Shown here: in pieces, positions 11,471 through 21,796 of the stretch
Layout of the letters: every line of letters begins with the position of its first letter
Position numbering within the stretch: the stretch's first letter is position 1
Made by a program: the position numbers and the translations under genes
The notes under the pieces: model-generated
Seen by the model: the letters and a program-made list of their open reading frames with translations, nothing else
The model's database searches: none
Told to the model about the DNA's origin: nothing
From: Azadirachta indica
Taxonomy: Eukaryota; Streptophyta; Magnoliopsida; Sapindales; Meliaceae
Length of the DNA stretch: 64,000 bases
Assembly: GCA_022749755.1 (NCBI GenBank)
Contig: CM040449.1
Span: 13,426,363 to 13,490,362 of the forward strand
Direction: 5' to 3'

Positions 11471-13798
11471 GAAATTTTATTTAGTAATCAGGTTAATATA
11501 TAACTTTTGTAAGGAAAAGATTTGACAACAGGTATTCACCTATTCTTACCTTACTATAGGACTAATAATAGAGGTCATGAGTTTTATGTCAAAACTCCTT
11601 TATTACTCAATTTTTATAACTTCCGGTTTTTTTTTTGTTATTATTATTTTTTAATATCTTAGTTAATTTATATTATTGACATTTTTTATTAGTTTCTAAT
11701 TTTATTAAAATAATTATTAGGTTATGTCAAGTAATACGAGTTAATATTATATAAAAACTAAAAAGAAATACTAAACTCATCTTAATCAATAATAATATCA
11801 TTTAATAGATATATATGGACATGTGAATGTGGCATTTCTTAATCTAAATGAGATGTTATTCAACCAATTAATTAAGTAATAAAATAAAATAGCTTTAACA
11901 TATGGTTTCCTAAAAAGAAAATATAAAATTAAGTTTAAAATTTCTTCAAAATAAATTTTAAAATTCTTTTGGGCTTTAAACTTCAATATTCATCTTCCAT
12001 TTCTCTTGATTGTTATTAATATATGGGTTTGGATTTTATGAGCTTTTTGTTTTGTCCAATTTGAAAGTTTTCTTTAAATAAAATTTTTATTAGGTCAAAA
12101 AATAAAATAGACTCAATAATTTTTTCTTTAAAAAAAATTAGAAAAAAATGATAAAAGAAATTTGGACTAATAAAAATATTTGTACAAACCAAATTTAATG
12201 TGGGCCCAATGCAAATAAAAACAAGATTTGATCCAAATTTGAAGCCCATTATCCAATGCAAAATCATATTACCGCTGTCATTGCATCATTGTTTCGGCGT
12301 TCATGACATTGATCTGGCACTACGTGAGCTTGAAATATTTTTAATTTTTTATAAAAATATTATATTTAAATCTATTTTTTATCAAATCTAAATGAAAAAA
12401 ATTAAAAAGGTAATTATGACATTTTTTTATCTTATTATAACGCAAGAAAAATCTATTGTAAATTAGAGTAACAATGCATCATACAGATAATAAAATAACG
12501 AAAATAGATTACTAATGTAATAGGTGTCACATAAAATATGCATTAAAGATACTTATCCTAAACAGCTTAGGTAGTATCATTCACATAGATTTCATCTTGC
12601 ACAGAAAATTAAATCTTTACCATCGAGATATTGACCATATTATTAACTAAGTATAGTAATGAATGTTTCTGTATTTTTATGTGGCACCCATTATATTATT
12701 AATCTATGTGTGTTATTTTATTATTTGCGTGATAAGTGGTTGTTTTAATCTATGATAGATTTGTCTTGTATTATTTTTCTTGGGTTACAACAACAAAGGC
12801 GACAAAATAATGTCAAAATTACCTTTTTAATTTATTTTTCAAATCAAATTTAAATTTGATGTAAAATAGGTTTGAATGTAATATTTTTCCAAAAACAATA
12901 AAAAATTTTCAAGATATTAGAGTGCATGAATAATGTTATGAATATTGTCGAACGGCGGAATGGTAGAAAATTTGATGGTGGTAGTGGGCGCTAGAAGTGA
13001 AAATAATGAAACCTTAATTAGAGTTTTACATTGGATAATGGGTTTTGGATTGAAATTTCAGGTCAAATTTGATTTTTATTTGTATTGGGCCATACAAATA
13101 ATGTGTTGCCCTAAACTTTTTTTTTTTTTTTCACTTTTAGTCTTTTTTTTAAATAATAAATTATTGGACCTATTTTATTTTCTGACTTAATAAGAATTTT
13201 GTTTTTGAAATTGGTCCAAATAAAAAAGGAAAAAACAAGAGCCCAAACCCATATTTTCAATATTAATCAAGAGAGATGGAACATGGATATTGAAGTTTAA
13301 AGTTTAAATAAACTTTAAGATTTATTTCGAAGAAATTATAGGCTTAGTTTGGTATTTTTTCTATTAAAACTATGGATTAGAGTTATTTTATTTTATTATT
13401 TGATTAATTGGTTAAATAACATGTCATTTAGATTAAGGGGCGTTATATTTACATGTCAATGCATATTTATTAAATGATATTATTATTCTAATGGGATTAG
13501 GACGAAGTTTAGTATTTTTTTTTTTTTGTCTTGATATTATATATAACATGAAATGTCAATAATGTAAATTAATTAAAATATTAAATAATAATAATAATTA
13601 AAAAAACTGTAAGTTATAAAATTGAGTGACAGAAGAGTTTTGAAATAAAATTTCATAAACTTCTATTGTTAGTTTTATAGTAAGATAGATTAATACCTAA
13701 TCCTAAATCTTTTAAGTTCCCTAAGAAGGGTATTAATCAAAACTATTTACTAGATAAGATTTTTTAAATGATAAAATCTATAATATAACTCTTTAAGG

Positions 13799-13945
13799 CT
13801 GCACCAAGGGCTCAGCCGAGTTGATTATCTACGCTTTGTTTATAGAGCAACAATATTCTACTCTTAGAGGTGGTAAGGTGGGTATAAAATTTATCTTTGG
13901 GCTATGCCGGCCCCTACCTTAACTTAAAAAAAAAAAAAAAAAAAA
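13799..13945 (+). mobile_element. SINE-like insertion with poly(A) tail in the right palindrome arm
   Basis: About 147 bp with unusually high GC for its surroundings starts at CTGCACCAAGGGCTCAGCCG, ends CCCCTACCTTAACTT and is followed by about 20 A. TTAAGG occurs just before (13793-13798) and just after the tail (13952-13957), a plausible short target duplication. The left palindrome arm lacks this block. GGGCTCAGCCGAGTTG resembles a tRNA-type A box, but I see no convincing B box, so 'SINE' is an inference from size, tail and flanking repeat. Confidence 0.55.
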
Positions 13946-14137
13946 CACTTGTTAAGGTTGACTATCCTAAGATAACAATATAATATGAAAAATATAATTA
14001 ACTTGAAATAAAGGTTGTACACTCAATTTAGGATTAATTAATATCTTTCATATGTAGAATTCTTTATAATTAATTCTAAATTGCTTATATAATCAGTTAT
14101 TTATTGTTATTTTGATAGAAGATATTTAAGATAATTG

Positions 14138-15168
14138 TTGATATCGAATTTTATAATTTAATATTAATTAGTAAATTTGTTTGTACGTGAGAAAAGAGTG
14201 CGTGGGAAAAGACACTTGATTTCCTCTTTTTCTTAGCTTATATATTATCCTTTTTCTTTAATTCTTTTGGATTGCTAATTTAGTAGAAATATAATTGAAG
14301 GTGACTAGGTGTTTTATTTTTTTTTTTTGTCTAATTATGATGGGCCTAGTCGAATTATTTATAAAATTCTTTCTTTGGACTTCGCTTATGAAGAATACGA
14401 GCATTGCAATTCAGTTGGTTGGGTAGTTCATCGAGAGATATGAGCCTATTTCTTTGCCTTTATATTTTCTAACATTAGGCTTATAAAAGATGGAGGAAAT
14501 TGATCCACCATGGAGTCCCTCAGTTTTTATTGGAACTAACGAGACTTGCCCTGGTGAAAGGTGTTATCGGATTCTCGCTTTTGCTAGTGACGTTATTTAT
14601 TTGTACTTAAGCAAAAGAAAAACTTCGTTTCTTTGATAACGTTAAAGCCTTACTTCTTGCGAGAATGGGATATTGTTTTCTCGAATTATATCCCAAATAC
14701 TAAATGCCCTAATGGATCTCCCTGTGCCAACTTTACGTTGTCGTTTTATGACAATTTATTGTTTTCTTTATTGTTTTATGTCTTGAACGAGGCGGCTTTT
14801 GATTGACCATGTGGTCGCGGGTTCAATGTTGGCTCAATTTTCCTCATCTTTTATATTCTTAATATTGGAATATGTAAGGACAAAGAAATGAGTCCTATCT
14901 CCTGATAAACATCCTAGCCAACTGAACTATTAGGCTTGTTCATAAGCCAAGTATAAAGAAAGAATTTCATAAACAATTCGACTAGACCATAATAATTAGA
15001 TAAAAATAATAAAACGTAGTCATCCCTAATTAGATTCCTACTAAAATTAACATTCCAAAAGATCTAAAGAAAATGAAGAGTATTTATGCTAAGAAAAAGA
15101 AAATCAAAAGCCTTTTTTCTTACAAATAAATCCATTAATTAATATCAAGTGTTGAAATTTGGTATCAA
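14138..15168. mobile_element. Foldback element with ~365-bp arms, nested in the right palindrome arm
   Basis: Termini are TTGATATCGAATTT (left) and AAATTTGGTATCAA (right), which are inverted repeats. Inner pairs: CTAGTCGAATTATTTATAAA (14348) with the mirror at 14970-14990; TTCTTTCTTTGGACTTCGCTTATGAA with TTCATAAGCCAAGTATAAAG (in 14370-14395 and 14939-14960); CAATTCAGTTGG with CCAACTGAACTATT. The ~425-bp centre (14505-14830) is noncoding. The element has no counterpart in the left arm of the large palindrome. Its terminus resembles the intronic foldback of the SET gene (TTGATACCAAAT). Confidence 0.75.
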
Positions 15169-15635
15169 TAATAATAATAATAAATTAGTAGAGTACCAAT
15201 CTAATTAGTGATAAATAGAACCATCTTATGAAAATATATTTTAAATAGAATTATATTATTAATGCATAACAGAAATAGTTAAAGAGTTATGCATTCACAT
15301 TATTGTGTAAAAGTATTTTTTTTATAATTGTAATATATGCTCACGTATGTATTATATTATATTTGTTTTTCTTTTAATCACCATAAATTAACTAGACTTA
15401 ATTATATAAGTTAGAAGAGAAATCTAACAATTACATTCACAGTTTGTTGGAACATGTGGAGCTTCTTAATTCCATTAACTTCTTGAAAATTACCCATCAT
15501 GAATTAGCAAACCTACTCGTTGCTATAAGTATGATATCTTGAAGCTTCTCTACGAAACCGGTACTCGATGACCAGGGGTATCAAGAAATTGCTCCGCTAA
15601 ATCAATCCTTAATGGCCTACCTTTCTACTTAACCT

Positions 15636-15752
15636 CTCCTCAACGACTCGGCTCTACACTCAAACGATCCTCAATGATCTGGCTCTTTACTACTTAACTA
15701 GTCTTCAGTGATCTAGCTCTCTACTACTTAACTGTCCTCAACGATCTGGCTC
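15636..15752. repeat. Four degenerate ~36-bp tandem repeats
   Basis: The unit TCCTCAACGATCTGGCTCT followed by CTACTACTTAACT recurs about every 33-37 bp (CCTCAACGACTCGGCTC, CCTCAATGATCTGGCTC, CTTCAGTGATCTAGCTC, CCTCAACGATCTGGCTC). It lies in the extra ~317 bp between the two TGTTGGAACA starts at 15445 and 15762, inside the left end of the Copia fragment. Confidence 0.7.
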
Positions 15753-16220
15753 TAATATTATTTGTTGGAACACGTGGAGGTCTTGATACCCAAATATAGA
15801 GAAAAATAAATTGGACGCTCTTTAATTAATAAATAAATAGAACCACTTATACACTGAAATTGGTATAAATTTTATACACATAAAGAAGACAATTACTCAC
15901 ATAAAATAATAATACAAGTGTTTACACTCTAAGGAATACTTGCCCATTTTCTTAATACACATAAATACAAGCAAGCATCTCTCTTACTTCTTTAATCTCA
16001 CGAAGCACTCTGCACTCTGCAGCATATTTCAACACACTTTGAAACAAAACACAACCCTCTTTTTATGGTTTGTGAAGTTGGTGATTTTGCCGACTTCATC
16101 TTCTCTTGTTTCTTCAACATTTCAAAATTGTTGTCATCTTCAATATTTAAAATTTGCTATCATCTTGAAATTTTTTTGAGGTTGGAGGAATAAACTATAA
16201 GTTTGAATTCAACATCTCTA

Positions 16221-17160
16221 AAGAATTCTCCAGGGCCAAGACTTGGGGGAGGTTATTGGCAACAGTGAGGCTACGCCACTGTAGGGGTGCTACCACCTTG
16301 AAGAAATGGAGAGTCAAAGCAGGAAAAGCAATGTTTGTAATAAAGACTATTGTGGAAGAAGAAATGTTAGAGCGTATAAGAGATATCTATACGCTGAAGT
16401 AAGCATGGGACGCCTTTGCAGCACTTTTCTCGAAAAGAAATGATACAAGATTTAAATTTCTTGTAAATGAGCTCTTGTTCATCACTTGGGGAGAAGACAA
16501 TAAATCAACATTTTAATAAGATGACATCTATTTGTCGAGAGATTTTAGAGCTAGAACCTTAAAGTAAAATTTCAGACTCTAGAATGAGAAGAATAATTAT
16601 ACACCAGTTAAAACCTGAGTATAGAAGCATTATTACTGTAATAGAAGGTTGGCCTGTTCAACCTTCTTTAGTTCTAGAAAATTTATTGGCCGATTAAGAA
16701 GCGTTGAGCAAGCAAATAGCAGAGCTTTGGTTGAAAACTGAGGATTAGGTACTTTTTGTTGGTAAAAGAAAATGGCGAGCCCAAAAGCAAAATAACGTGA
16801 TAAACTGAGAAAATAATACGACAGAGATTCTTAATTAGGGGGAGCATAACAAAATCGAAAAATAAAAGATCAAAAGAATAAAGTTCATTGTTTTGTTTGC
16901 AGTAAGTAAGGCCATTACGCGAGAGATTGCTGGTTCAAGAAACAACCCATAGAAAGGAACGTGATAACCTCTAACCATTTGAAGAAGAATGATAGTGAAA
17001 AAGAATGGGATCTCAAAGCATTGTGTGCACTGGTGGAACAACAAAAGGAATTAGCATATGAAGTAATCATCTTTGGAGGAATTGATTACAAAAATGATTG
17101 GATGCTTAAATCATCTAACTGGCGAAAATGTGAAGTTGAAGAATACTATAGAGAATAAGG
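16221..17160 (+). pseudogene. Copia gag pseudogene
   Basis: Across frames the + strand reads RVKAGKAMFVIKTIVEEEM, WDAFAALFSRKNDTRFKFLV, SRMRRIIIHQLKPEYRSII and GWPVQPSLVLENLLAD, in the order of Copia gag (UBN2 domain). A CCHC knuckle follows near 16893-16935 (HCFVCS, stop, GHYARDCW), then EKEWDLKALCALVEQQKELA and DYKNDWMLKSSNWR, where intact elements have the protease-proximal 'DWIVDSGCSNHMT' motif. There the DSGCS active-site motif is lost. Multiple stops are present. Protease, integrase and RT are absent: after about 17160 there is only unrecognised sequence before the LTR. Confidence 0.75.
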
Positions 17161-18359
17161 GAGGTAACATGGGGGTGCCACCTATAATTGAAAAACAATT
17201 GAACTCGAGACATTTCAAGAAGATTTTCTAGCAAATTATTGGAATTTCCCAGAAATAGAGGAAAAGGAAAGTTATAAGCAACAAATTATGACAAAATTTC
17301 AACTAATGCGGCAAGTTCCAGTGGCTAAGTCAAATCCATCTCTAGTGTCTGAGTTGTCGATGAGAACACCTTCGCAAGTGAGAGTTACACTGCTGCTGTA
17401 ACTACTGAAGCAGCTAAAACTGAAGAACAAAGATCCAAATGAAAGAGAGGTGAGCATAGAAGGGAAGCAAGGATTGCAAAGTTTGTTCCAAGAAAAGATG
17501 CAGCAAGTAACTCATTTGTTGAAGGCGAAGAAAAAAGAAATTAGAGAGGAAAATGTAGACATCAGGGATGAGGCATCGATGAACAGTTTTTCTCGTGTGA
17601 AAACTAGAAAAAAAAAAAAAAAAATGTAGAACTTAATCAACGAGTTGGCGTTGAAGGGAGAATTGTAGAATGACTGCTAACAACTTCAAGAATTTTCTAG
17701 AGATGTTGAATTCAAAATTTTAATTTATTCCTCTGACCTCATGAAAATTGCAAGATGGCAACAAATTTTGAATATTGAAGATAACAATAATTTTCAAGGG
17801 TCGAAGAAGAAATGAGACAAGATGAAGTACGCACAATCACCGACTTCATAAATTATAAAAGGAGGGTTGCGTTTTGTTTCAGGGTGTGCCGGGACGTGCT
17901 GCAAAAAGATACTGTCTATGCGTGAGATGTAGAGTACTATGTGAGATTAAAATAAAGAAGAAGCAGGAGAGATGCTTGTGTCAGTTTGTGTGTATTGAGA
18001 AAATGTGTGAGTGAGTATAAACACTTGTGTCATTATTTTGTGTAAGCGATTGTTTTCATTGTGTGTATAATACTTATGTTAATTGTTGTATATGAGTGGT
18101 TTTATTTTATTTATTAATTAAAGAGTGTCCAATTTATTTTTCTCTATAATTGGGTATCAGGATCTCCATGTGTCCTAACACAATTGAAAGACATAACTTT
18201 ATGTTATCAAATTCATACCCACCTTTACCTATTATAAGATCAACCCAATCTCAAAAAAATGCATAAGAAAAATGGAAATAGTCCGATGAAATGGCAAGCT
18301 GTTATTTGTTGGCCTGGCTAAGGTCTTGGTCAAGCTAACATAAAATTGTAGCCATTGCA

Positions 18360-19180
18360 TCTGATACAATGTTTTTAGTTTATCATAGATGTTTGTTGGT
18401 AAAAACAGAATTCTGAGACAAGCTTGTATGCAGAGTATTATGATTAAAATGATAGGTATACTCCAAGAAGTGCCAGATTTAGGGGGGCATTATTCTGGAG
18501 AAGCCCAGAAAAAAATAGTTCAAGAAACCCTAGCTCCTTTTCAATAATTCAAACCTAATTATTTAATGAATAAATTGGATTATTAATAATGGGCTCCAGT
18601 ACATAGAAATAATTTTCTTAAGTCTACTATAACTATTCACCTTACTCACGGCCTATATCCTTCTTTTGTTCCTAGTCCTAAAAGATAAGGTGGTGAAAAG
18701 ATTAATCCCAAGGAACATCAAACTCAGGAGTTGTGCAGGTTCAAAGGAAAAAGGACAATCCTCAAGGAAAGTAGAAAAGTGTTTCCATTGTGACGTTAAG
18801 GGATATTGGAAGAGAAATTGTTCAGTATACTTAGCTAAAGCATCTGCAGCTAAGAGTGTACTTTGAGCTTCAGGTAAATCTATTTTTTATTGAGACTTGT
18901 ATAGTGGTTGATGCTACAGATTCCCTCTGGAGCCAATAATCATATCTGCATTTCTTTGTAGGGCTTCGAGGAAACCAGGTCACTCAATGATGGAGAGATC
19001 AGCCTAAGGTTAGGGAATGACACAACTGTTACAGCTAGTGCAGTGGGAGTTATTCATCTTCATTTTGATGCTTTTAGGATTTTGGTAAGAAGATTGTTTA
19101 TTTGTACCTAAACTTAATCAATGTAACTTCAACGGCTATCTCACAACTTTCATCTGGTTTCGAGCTCCAGTAGTGATCAC
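18360..19180 (+). pseudogene. Copia gag-protease pseudogene at the outer end of the right palindrome arm
   Basis: Gag is followed at 18770-18830 by a zinc knuckle, KCFHCDVKGYWKRNC, in which the His of the CCHC signature is Tyr. Further on, a frame reads NNHICISLQGFEETRSLNDG and GNDTTVTASAVGVIHLHF, matching the Copia protease region downstream of the DSGA active site; the DSGA itself reads as a frame break (GATTCCCTCTGGAGCC). The remnant ends at about 19180, next to exon 5 of the SET gene copy. Only the gag part has a mirror in the left arm, so the palindrome is asymmetric here. Confidence 0.65.
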
Positions 19181-19189
19181 AACTTTCAT

Positions 19190-20100
19190 CAAAGACGTGG
19201 TGAATGAAAAGTTAATTGATTACATGGATGAAGTTACATCTGAGTATCTGTCACAATAATCCGAAATCTTGCTTCAAGAAACTTGAGACCATGCTTACCA
19301 AAGGTCTAAAGTCTGAGCTGTAAGGAAAATTACAGCTAACTTTCAGGTTGTATCCCGTGCAAAATCTTATTCTGAGTGCATGTACGAAACCGGCGTCTGC
19401 ATATAAAATCCCTTAGCTCTCCATTCCAACGTCGGCGGACATCATTCACAAGTTTTAACATGAACAGAGACAAATGCTGCATACCGATGGTTGCTTGCAG
19501 GTGCAACTGACCATGAATCTTCTATGATTGCATCTGCTGCTAAATTCTGGGCAAGTGAATTCAAGTGAATTCATTTCTTAGTCTATCTCGAAATGCAGAT
19601 TTTCAGAACATATCTACTGAGCTGCTTGATTGCATAAAAAATCTTGCAAAATAGTTTGTAGTTTACTAATACACGGATGCCAGTACTTGCAAATATTCAA
19701 AGATCCCATTGTTTTCAGCTGGCTTGGCAAGTCTTCCAATGCACGGATTGCATTGCAGAAGTGTTGTGCAACTGTATAACAATGAAGTATGAATATCTTC
19801 ATTCTTTATTATATACTATGGTCAGAATTCCCATTTAACTAGTCATATTAAAACTGGTATACACAACGAAAAGAAATCTGTTCAATAAACTGGATATTTT
19901 GGGGTTCCATTGACAAGAGATGAAGACAATTAGGGTTTCATTTCTGGACAAATTTGGCCCAGAGAATGAAAAGCAGCAGATTTTAGTGAAAGAAGTGATG
20001 GTTTCAACACCAAATGGTGATGTAAATGTTGTTACAATAAAGCTCCTGGGACGAAACGACATCTACACGTCTCCTCAAGGCCCGTTGGATTGGCACTGAA
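19190..20100 (+). pseudogene. Decayed copy of SET gene exon 5 and 3' flank
   Basis: 19197-19888 aligns by eye with 7395-8350. Shared blocks include GATGAAGTTACATCTGAGTATCTGTCA, CAGTACTTGCAAATATTCAAAGATCC, GGCTTGGCAAGTC and the terminal TTCAATAAACT around the stop codon. It has many indels and stops (for example GAGCTGTAAGG near 19316) and lacks the segment encoding [13 protein letters not shown] to CSNCSLRD. 19889-20100 aligns with the 3' flank of the intact gene (8351-8570: AATGAAAAGCAG, AAAGCT, ACGACA). This is the continuation of the copy that breaks off at 10045. Confidence 0.8.
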
Positions 20101-21101
20101 ATATGTCATCAATATTTCAATGATTTAGCACTTGGCAGCACAGCAATTCAGGGGGCTCCCTCGTTACTGACAGAATTACTTCTGCAGGACCCCCCATCTA
20201 TGCGTGTTTGGAAGAGTGCTGATGATGGACACGTGTTGTAAGGATATCCATCGACAAAATTTAACTAATTTCAATTATGCATTCCATTTCAACTTTATTA
20301 AATTCATTTCTATTTAGATTTTGTTTGATATTAATCCTTTTCACTACATAAGAGACATGTTAAACTTGATTTAGATCATAATCTTCAATCCTTTTCAATC
20401 AATTTTAGACAAAAATTATCAATATAAATGCAAATTTTCTAGTTGCGCTAAGTGTTAATAGAGGTAGCAATGTGTTATGTATTAATTAGAGTCAGTGTAA
20501 CATGATTAGACATAAAAATATTAGACATGATATGATACGAGTTTAGAATAAAATAGTAAACCGACATAACACGTGTGAGTTAGGTTTACATTTTAATATT
20601 TGAATATTAAATTTTAATAGTACAATGCTATGTTAAATATTTTCTTAAAAACAAAAAAAAAAGAAATGAAAAATGAAAACAATGACATAGGCAATCAAGC
20701 AAAAATCAAATATTTGAATAGCTGGGTTACGCAATGGTTACATCAGAAGCAAATCAACCACGAAACACAAACAGGTCTTTCAATGAGATCGTTGTCCTAG
20801 ACACCAACGTGGCCACATGATCTTGATTTTCAATGGGACCCATTATTAAAACCTAATCCAAACTTCGGATTCTTTAACTGCTTCACCCACCTGTCACCTG
20901 TACACACGTATATGGACACGTGTCAGATTGGCAAGGCCTTTAGCCTTTATGTGAATCCATCATTCGTCAAAGACAAATATCTGTAAGCTCCCAACTTTTT
21001 GGGTTTCCTCGTGACTTGTTTGGATGGTTCCATCACTCAGCTATTGGTAGGAATGAAGAAAAAAAATTAAAACTTAATAAATAAATTTTGTTTATTTATA
21101 T
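20101..21101. other. Intergenic stretch with palindromic G-boxes
   Basis: No coding gene is recognised. The stretch is less AT-rich than its neighbours around 20740-21000 and contains ACGTG motifs (see 20915), CACCTGTCACCTGTACACACG and other promoter-like sequence. No gene with a matching start follows, so it may be a detached promoter or the flank of a lost gene. Confidence 0.4.
20915..20924. promoter_or_regulatory. Perfect palindromic G-box/ABRE, GACACGTGTC
   Basis: The 10-bp palindrome GACACGTGTC is a strong bZIP/bHLH binding site type (ABRE/G-box). A second GACACGTGT lies at 20228-20236. Neither sits close to a recognised start codon; the nearest intact gene downstream is the ASR gene, more than 5 kb away. 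Confidence 0.45.
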
Positions 21102-21110
21102 TAAATAAAC

Positions 21111-21787
21111 GGAAAAATACCAATTTCCCTCCTATTTACAACTTTTTATCAATTATATCTCTGTTATTTTGAAATTACCATTTACTTATTTACTCTTTGA
21201 CATTTATATTTTTTTCAGTTTTAAATAAAAATTTAAAGTATGAATTGAACTGAACCAGTGTTTAAACAAGAACTATTTTTTTAAAATTGTAAAAATATAA
21301 GTGTTTAGTGAGAATAATAATAAAAAATTATTTATAATTACTAAAATATTTATTATTTTATTTTTATTTGATTTTTAAATTATTACATCTTTTATATTAA
21401 TTAAAAATTTTCTTACATTTTAAAAAAAATATTATTTAAAAATATTTTTATTCTTAATTTATTATATATATATGTTTGAAAATGTTCATATAGTAACGAT
21501 TATATAAATTACTAATAAAATTGAAGCAATGTAATGGTTAAGCATAGGTAATTTTTACATAATTCTTAGATTTGATTCTCACTAAAAACTTATATTTTTA
21601 TAATTTTTAAAAAAATCAGTTCATGTTTAAATTATTGGTTCAATTCGGTTCATACTTAAATTTTTTATTTAAATTAAAGGACAAAACCAAAAAAATATAA
21701 ATGTTAGGGGAACAAATGATACTTTTGAAATAATAGAGACATGACTGATAAAAACCTAATAGATCAAGAAGAACTTGGTATTTTTCC
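21111..21787. mobile_element. Mutator-type MITE with perfect 9-bp target duplication
   Basis: The termini are GGAAAAATACCAATTTCCCT and, reverse-complemented, GGAAAAATACCAAGTTCTTC. Similarity continues for about 190 bp into each arm (TATCTCTGTTATTTTGAAA / TGTCTCTATTATTTCAAAA; ACATTTATATTTTTTT in both). The flanks are TAAATAAAC at 21102-21110 and again at 21788-21796: a perfect 9-bp direct repeat, the length typical of Mutator superfamily insertions. At 677 bp with no coding capacity, it is a non-autonomous element, and the preserved target duplication suggests a fairly recent insertion. Confidence 0.85.
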
Positions 21788-21796
21788 TAAATAAAC

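Larger units (their letters stand above)
15445..18180 (+). mobile_element. Copia fragment bounded by inverted LTRs
   Basis: The outer ends are TGTTGGAACATGTGG (15445) and, reverse-complemented, TGTTAGGACACATGG (ending at 18180), flanked by CAGTT (15440-15444) and CAATT (18181-18185), a near-identical 5-bp target duplication. An LTR-like block at 15762-16215 is in reverse orientation relative to the LTR at about 17667-18180; compare GGACGCTCTTTAATTAATAA (left) with TTATTAATTAAAGAGTGTCC (right). The right LTR has the expected purine tract (GAAGGGAGAAT) just before TG. Internal sequence is gag on the + strand, consistent with the right LTR only. It disrupts the right arm of the large palindrome. 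Confidence 0.75.
10046..19185. mobile_element. ~9.1-kb nested insertion built on a ~4-kb palindrome with ~2-kb arms
   Basis: After removing later insertions, the left arm (10046-11030 plus ~11470-12545) is the reverse complement of the right arm (12655-13798, ~13946-14137, 15169-15444, 18181-~18600). Readable pairs include TAGAATTAATTATAAAGAA (10915) with TTCTTTATAATTAATTCTA (14060), TTTTACCAACAAACATCT (10340) with AGATGTTTGTTGGTAAAA (18386), CTTGCCATTTCGTCGGA (10443) with the mirror at 18290, and ATATATGGGTTTGGATTTTA (12020) with GAGCCCAAACCCATATTTTC (13230). The centre is a ~110-bp spacer at 12545-12655. Both arms carry Copia gag-like sequence at their outer ends. The insertion separates intron 4 and exon 5 of the SET gene copy. 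Confidence 0.75.

Noticed and set aside
12016..13190. Two similar open frames on opposite strands (both containing VLHWIMGF)
   Set aside because: They are the same sequence seen in the two arms of the palindrome, low complexity, with no known family.
15445..18180. Interpretation as an ordinary LTR retrotransposon
   Set aside because: The two LTR-like blocks are reverse complements, not direct repeats, so a standard element model does not fit.
19835..20062. 75-codon - strand open frame
   Set aside because: It lies over the SET pseudogene exon 5 and 3' flank copy and has no support of its own.
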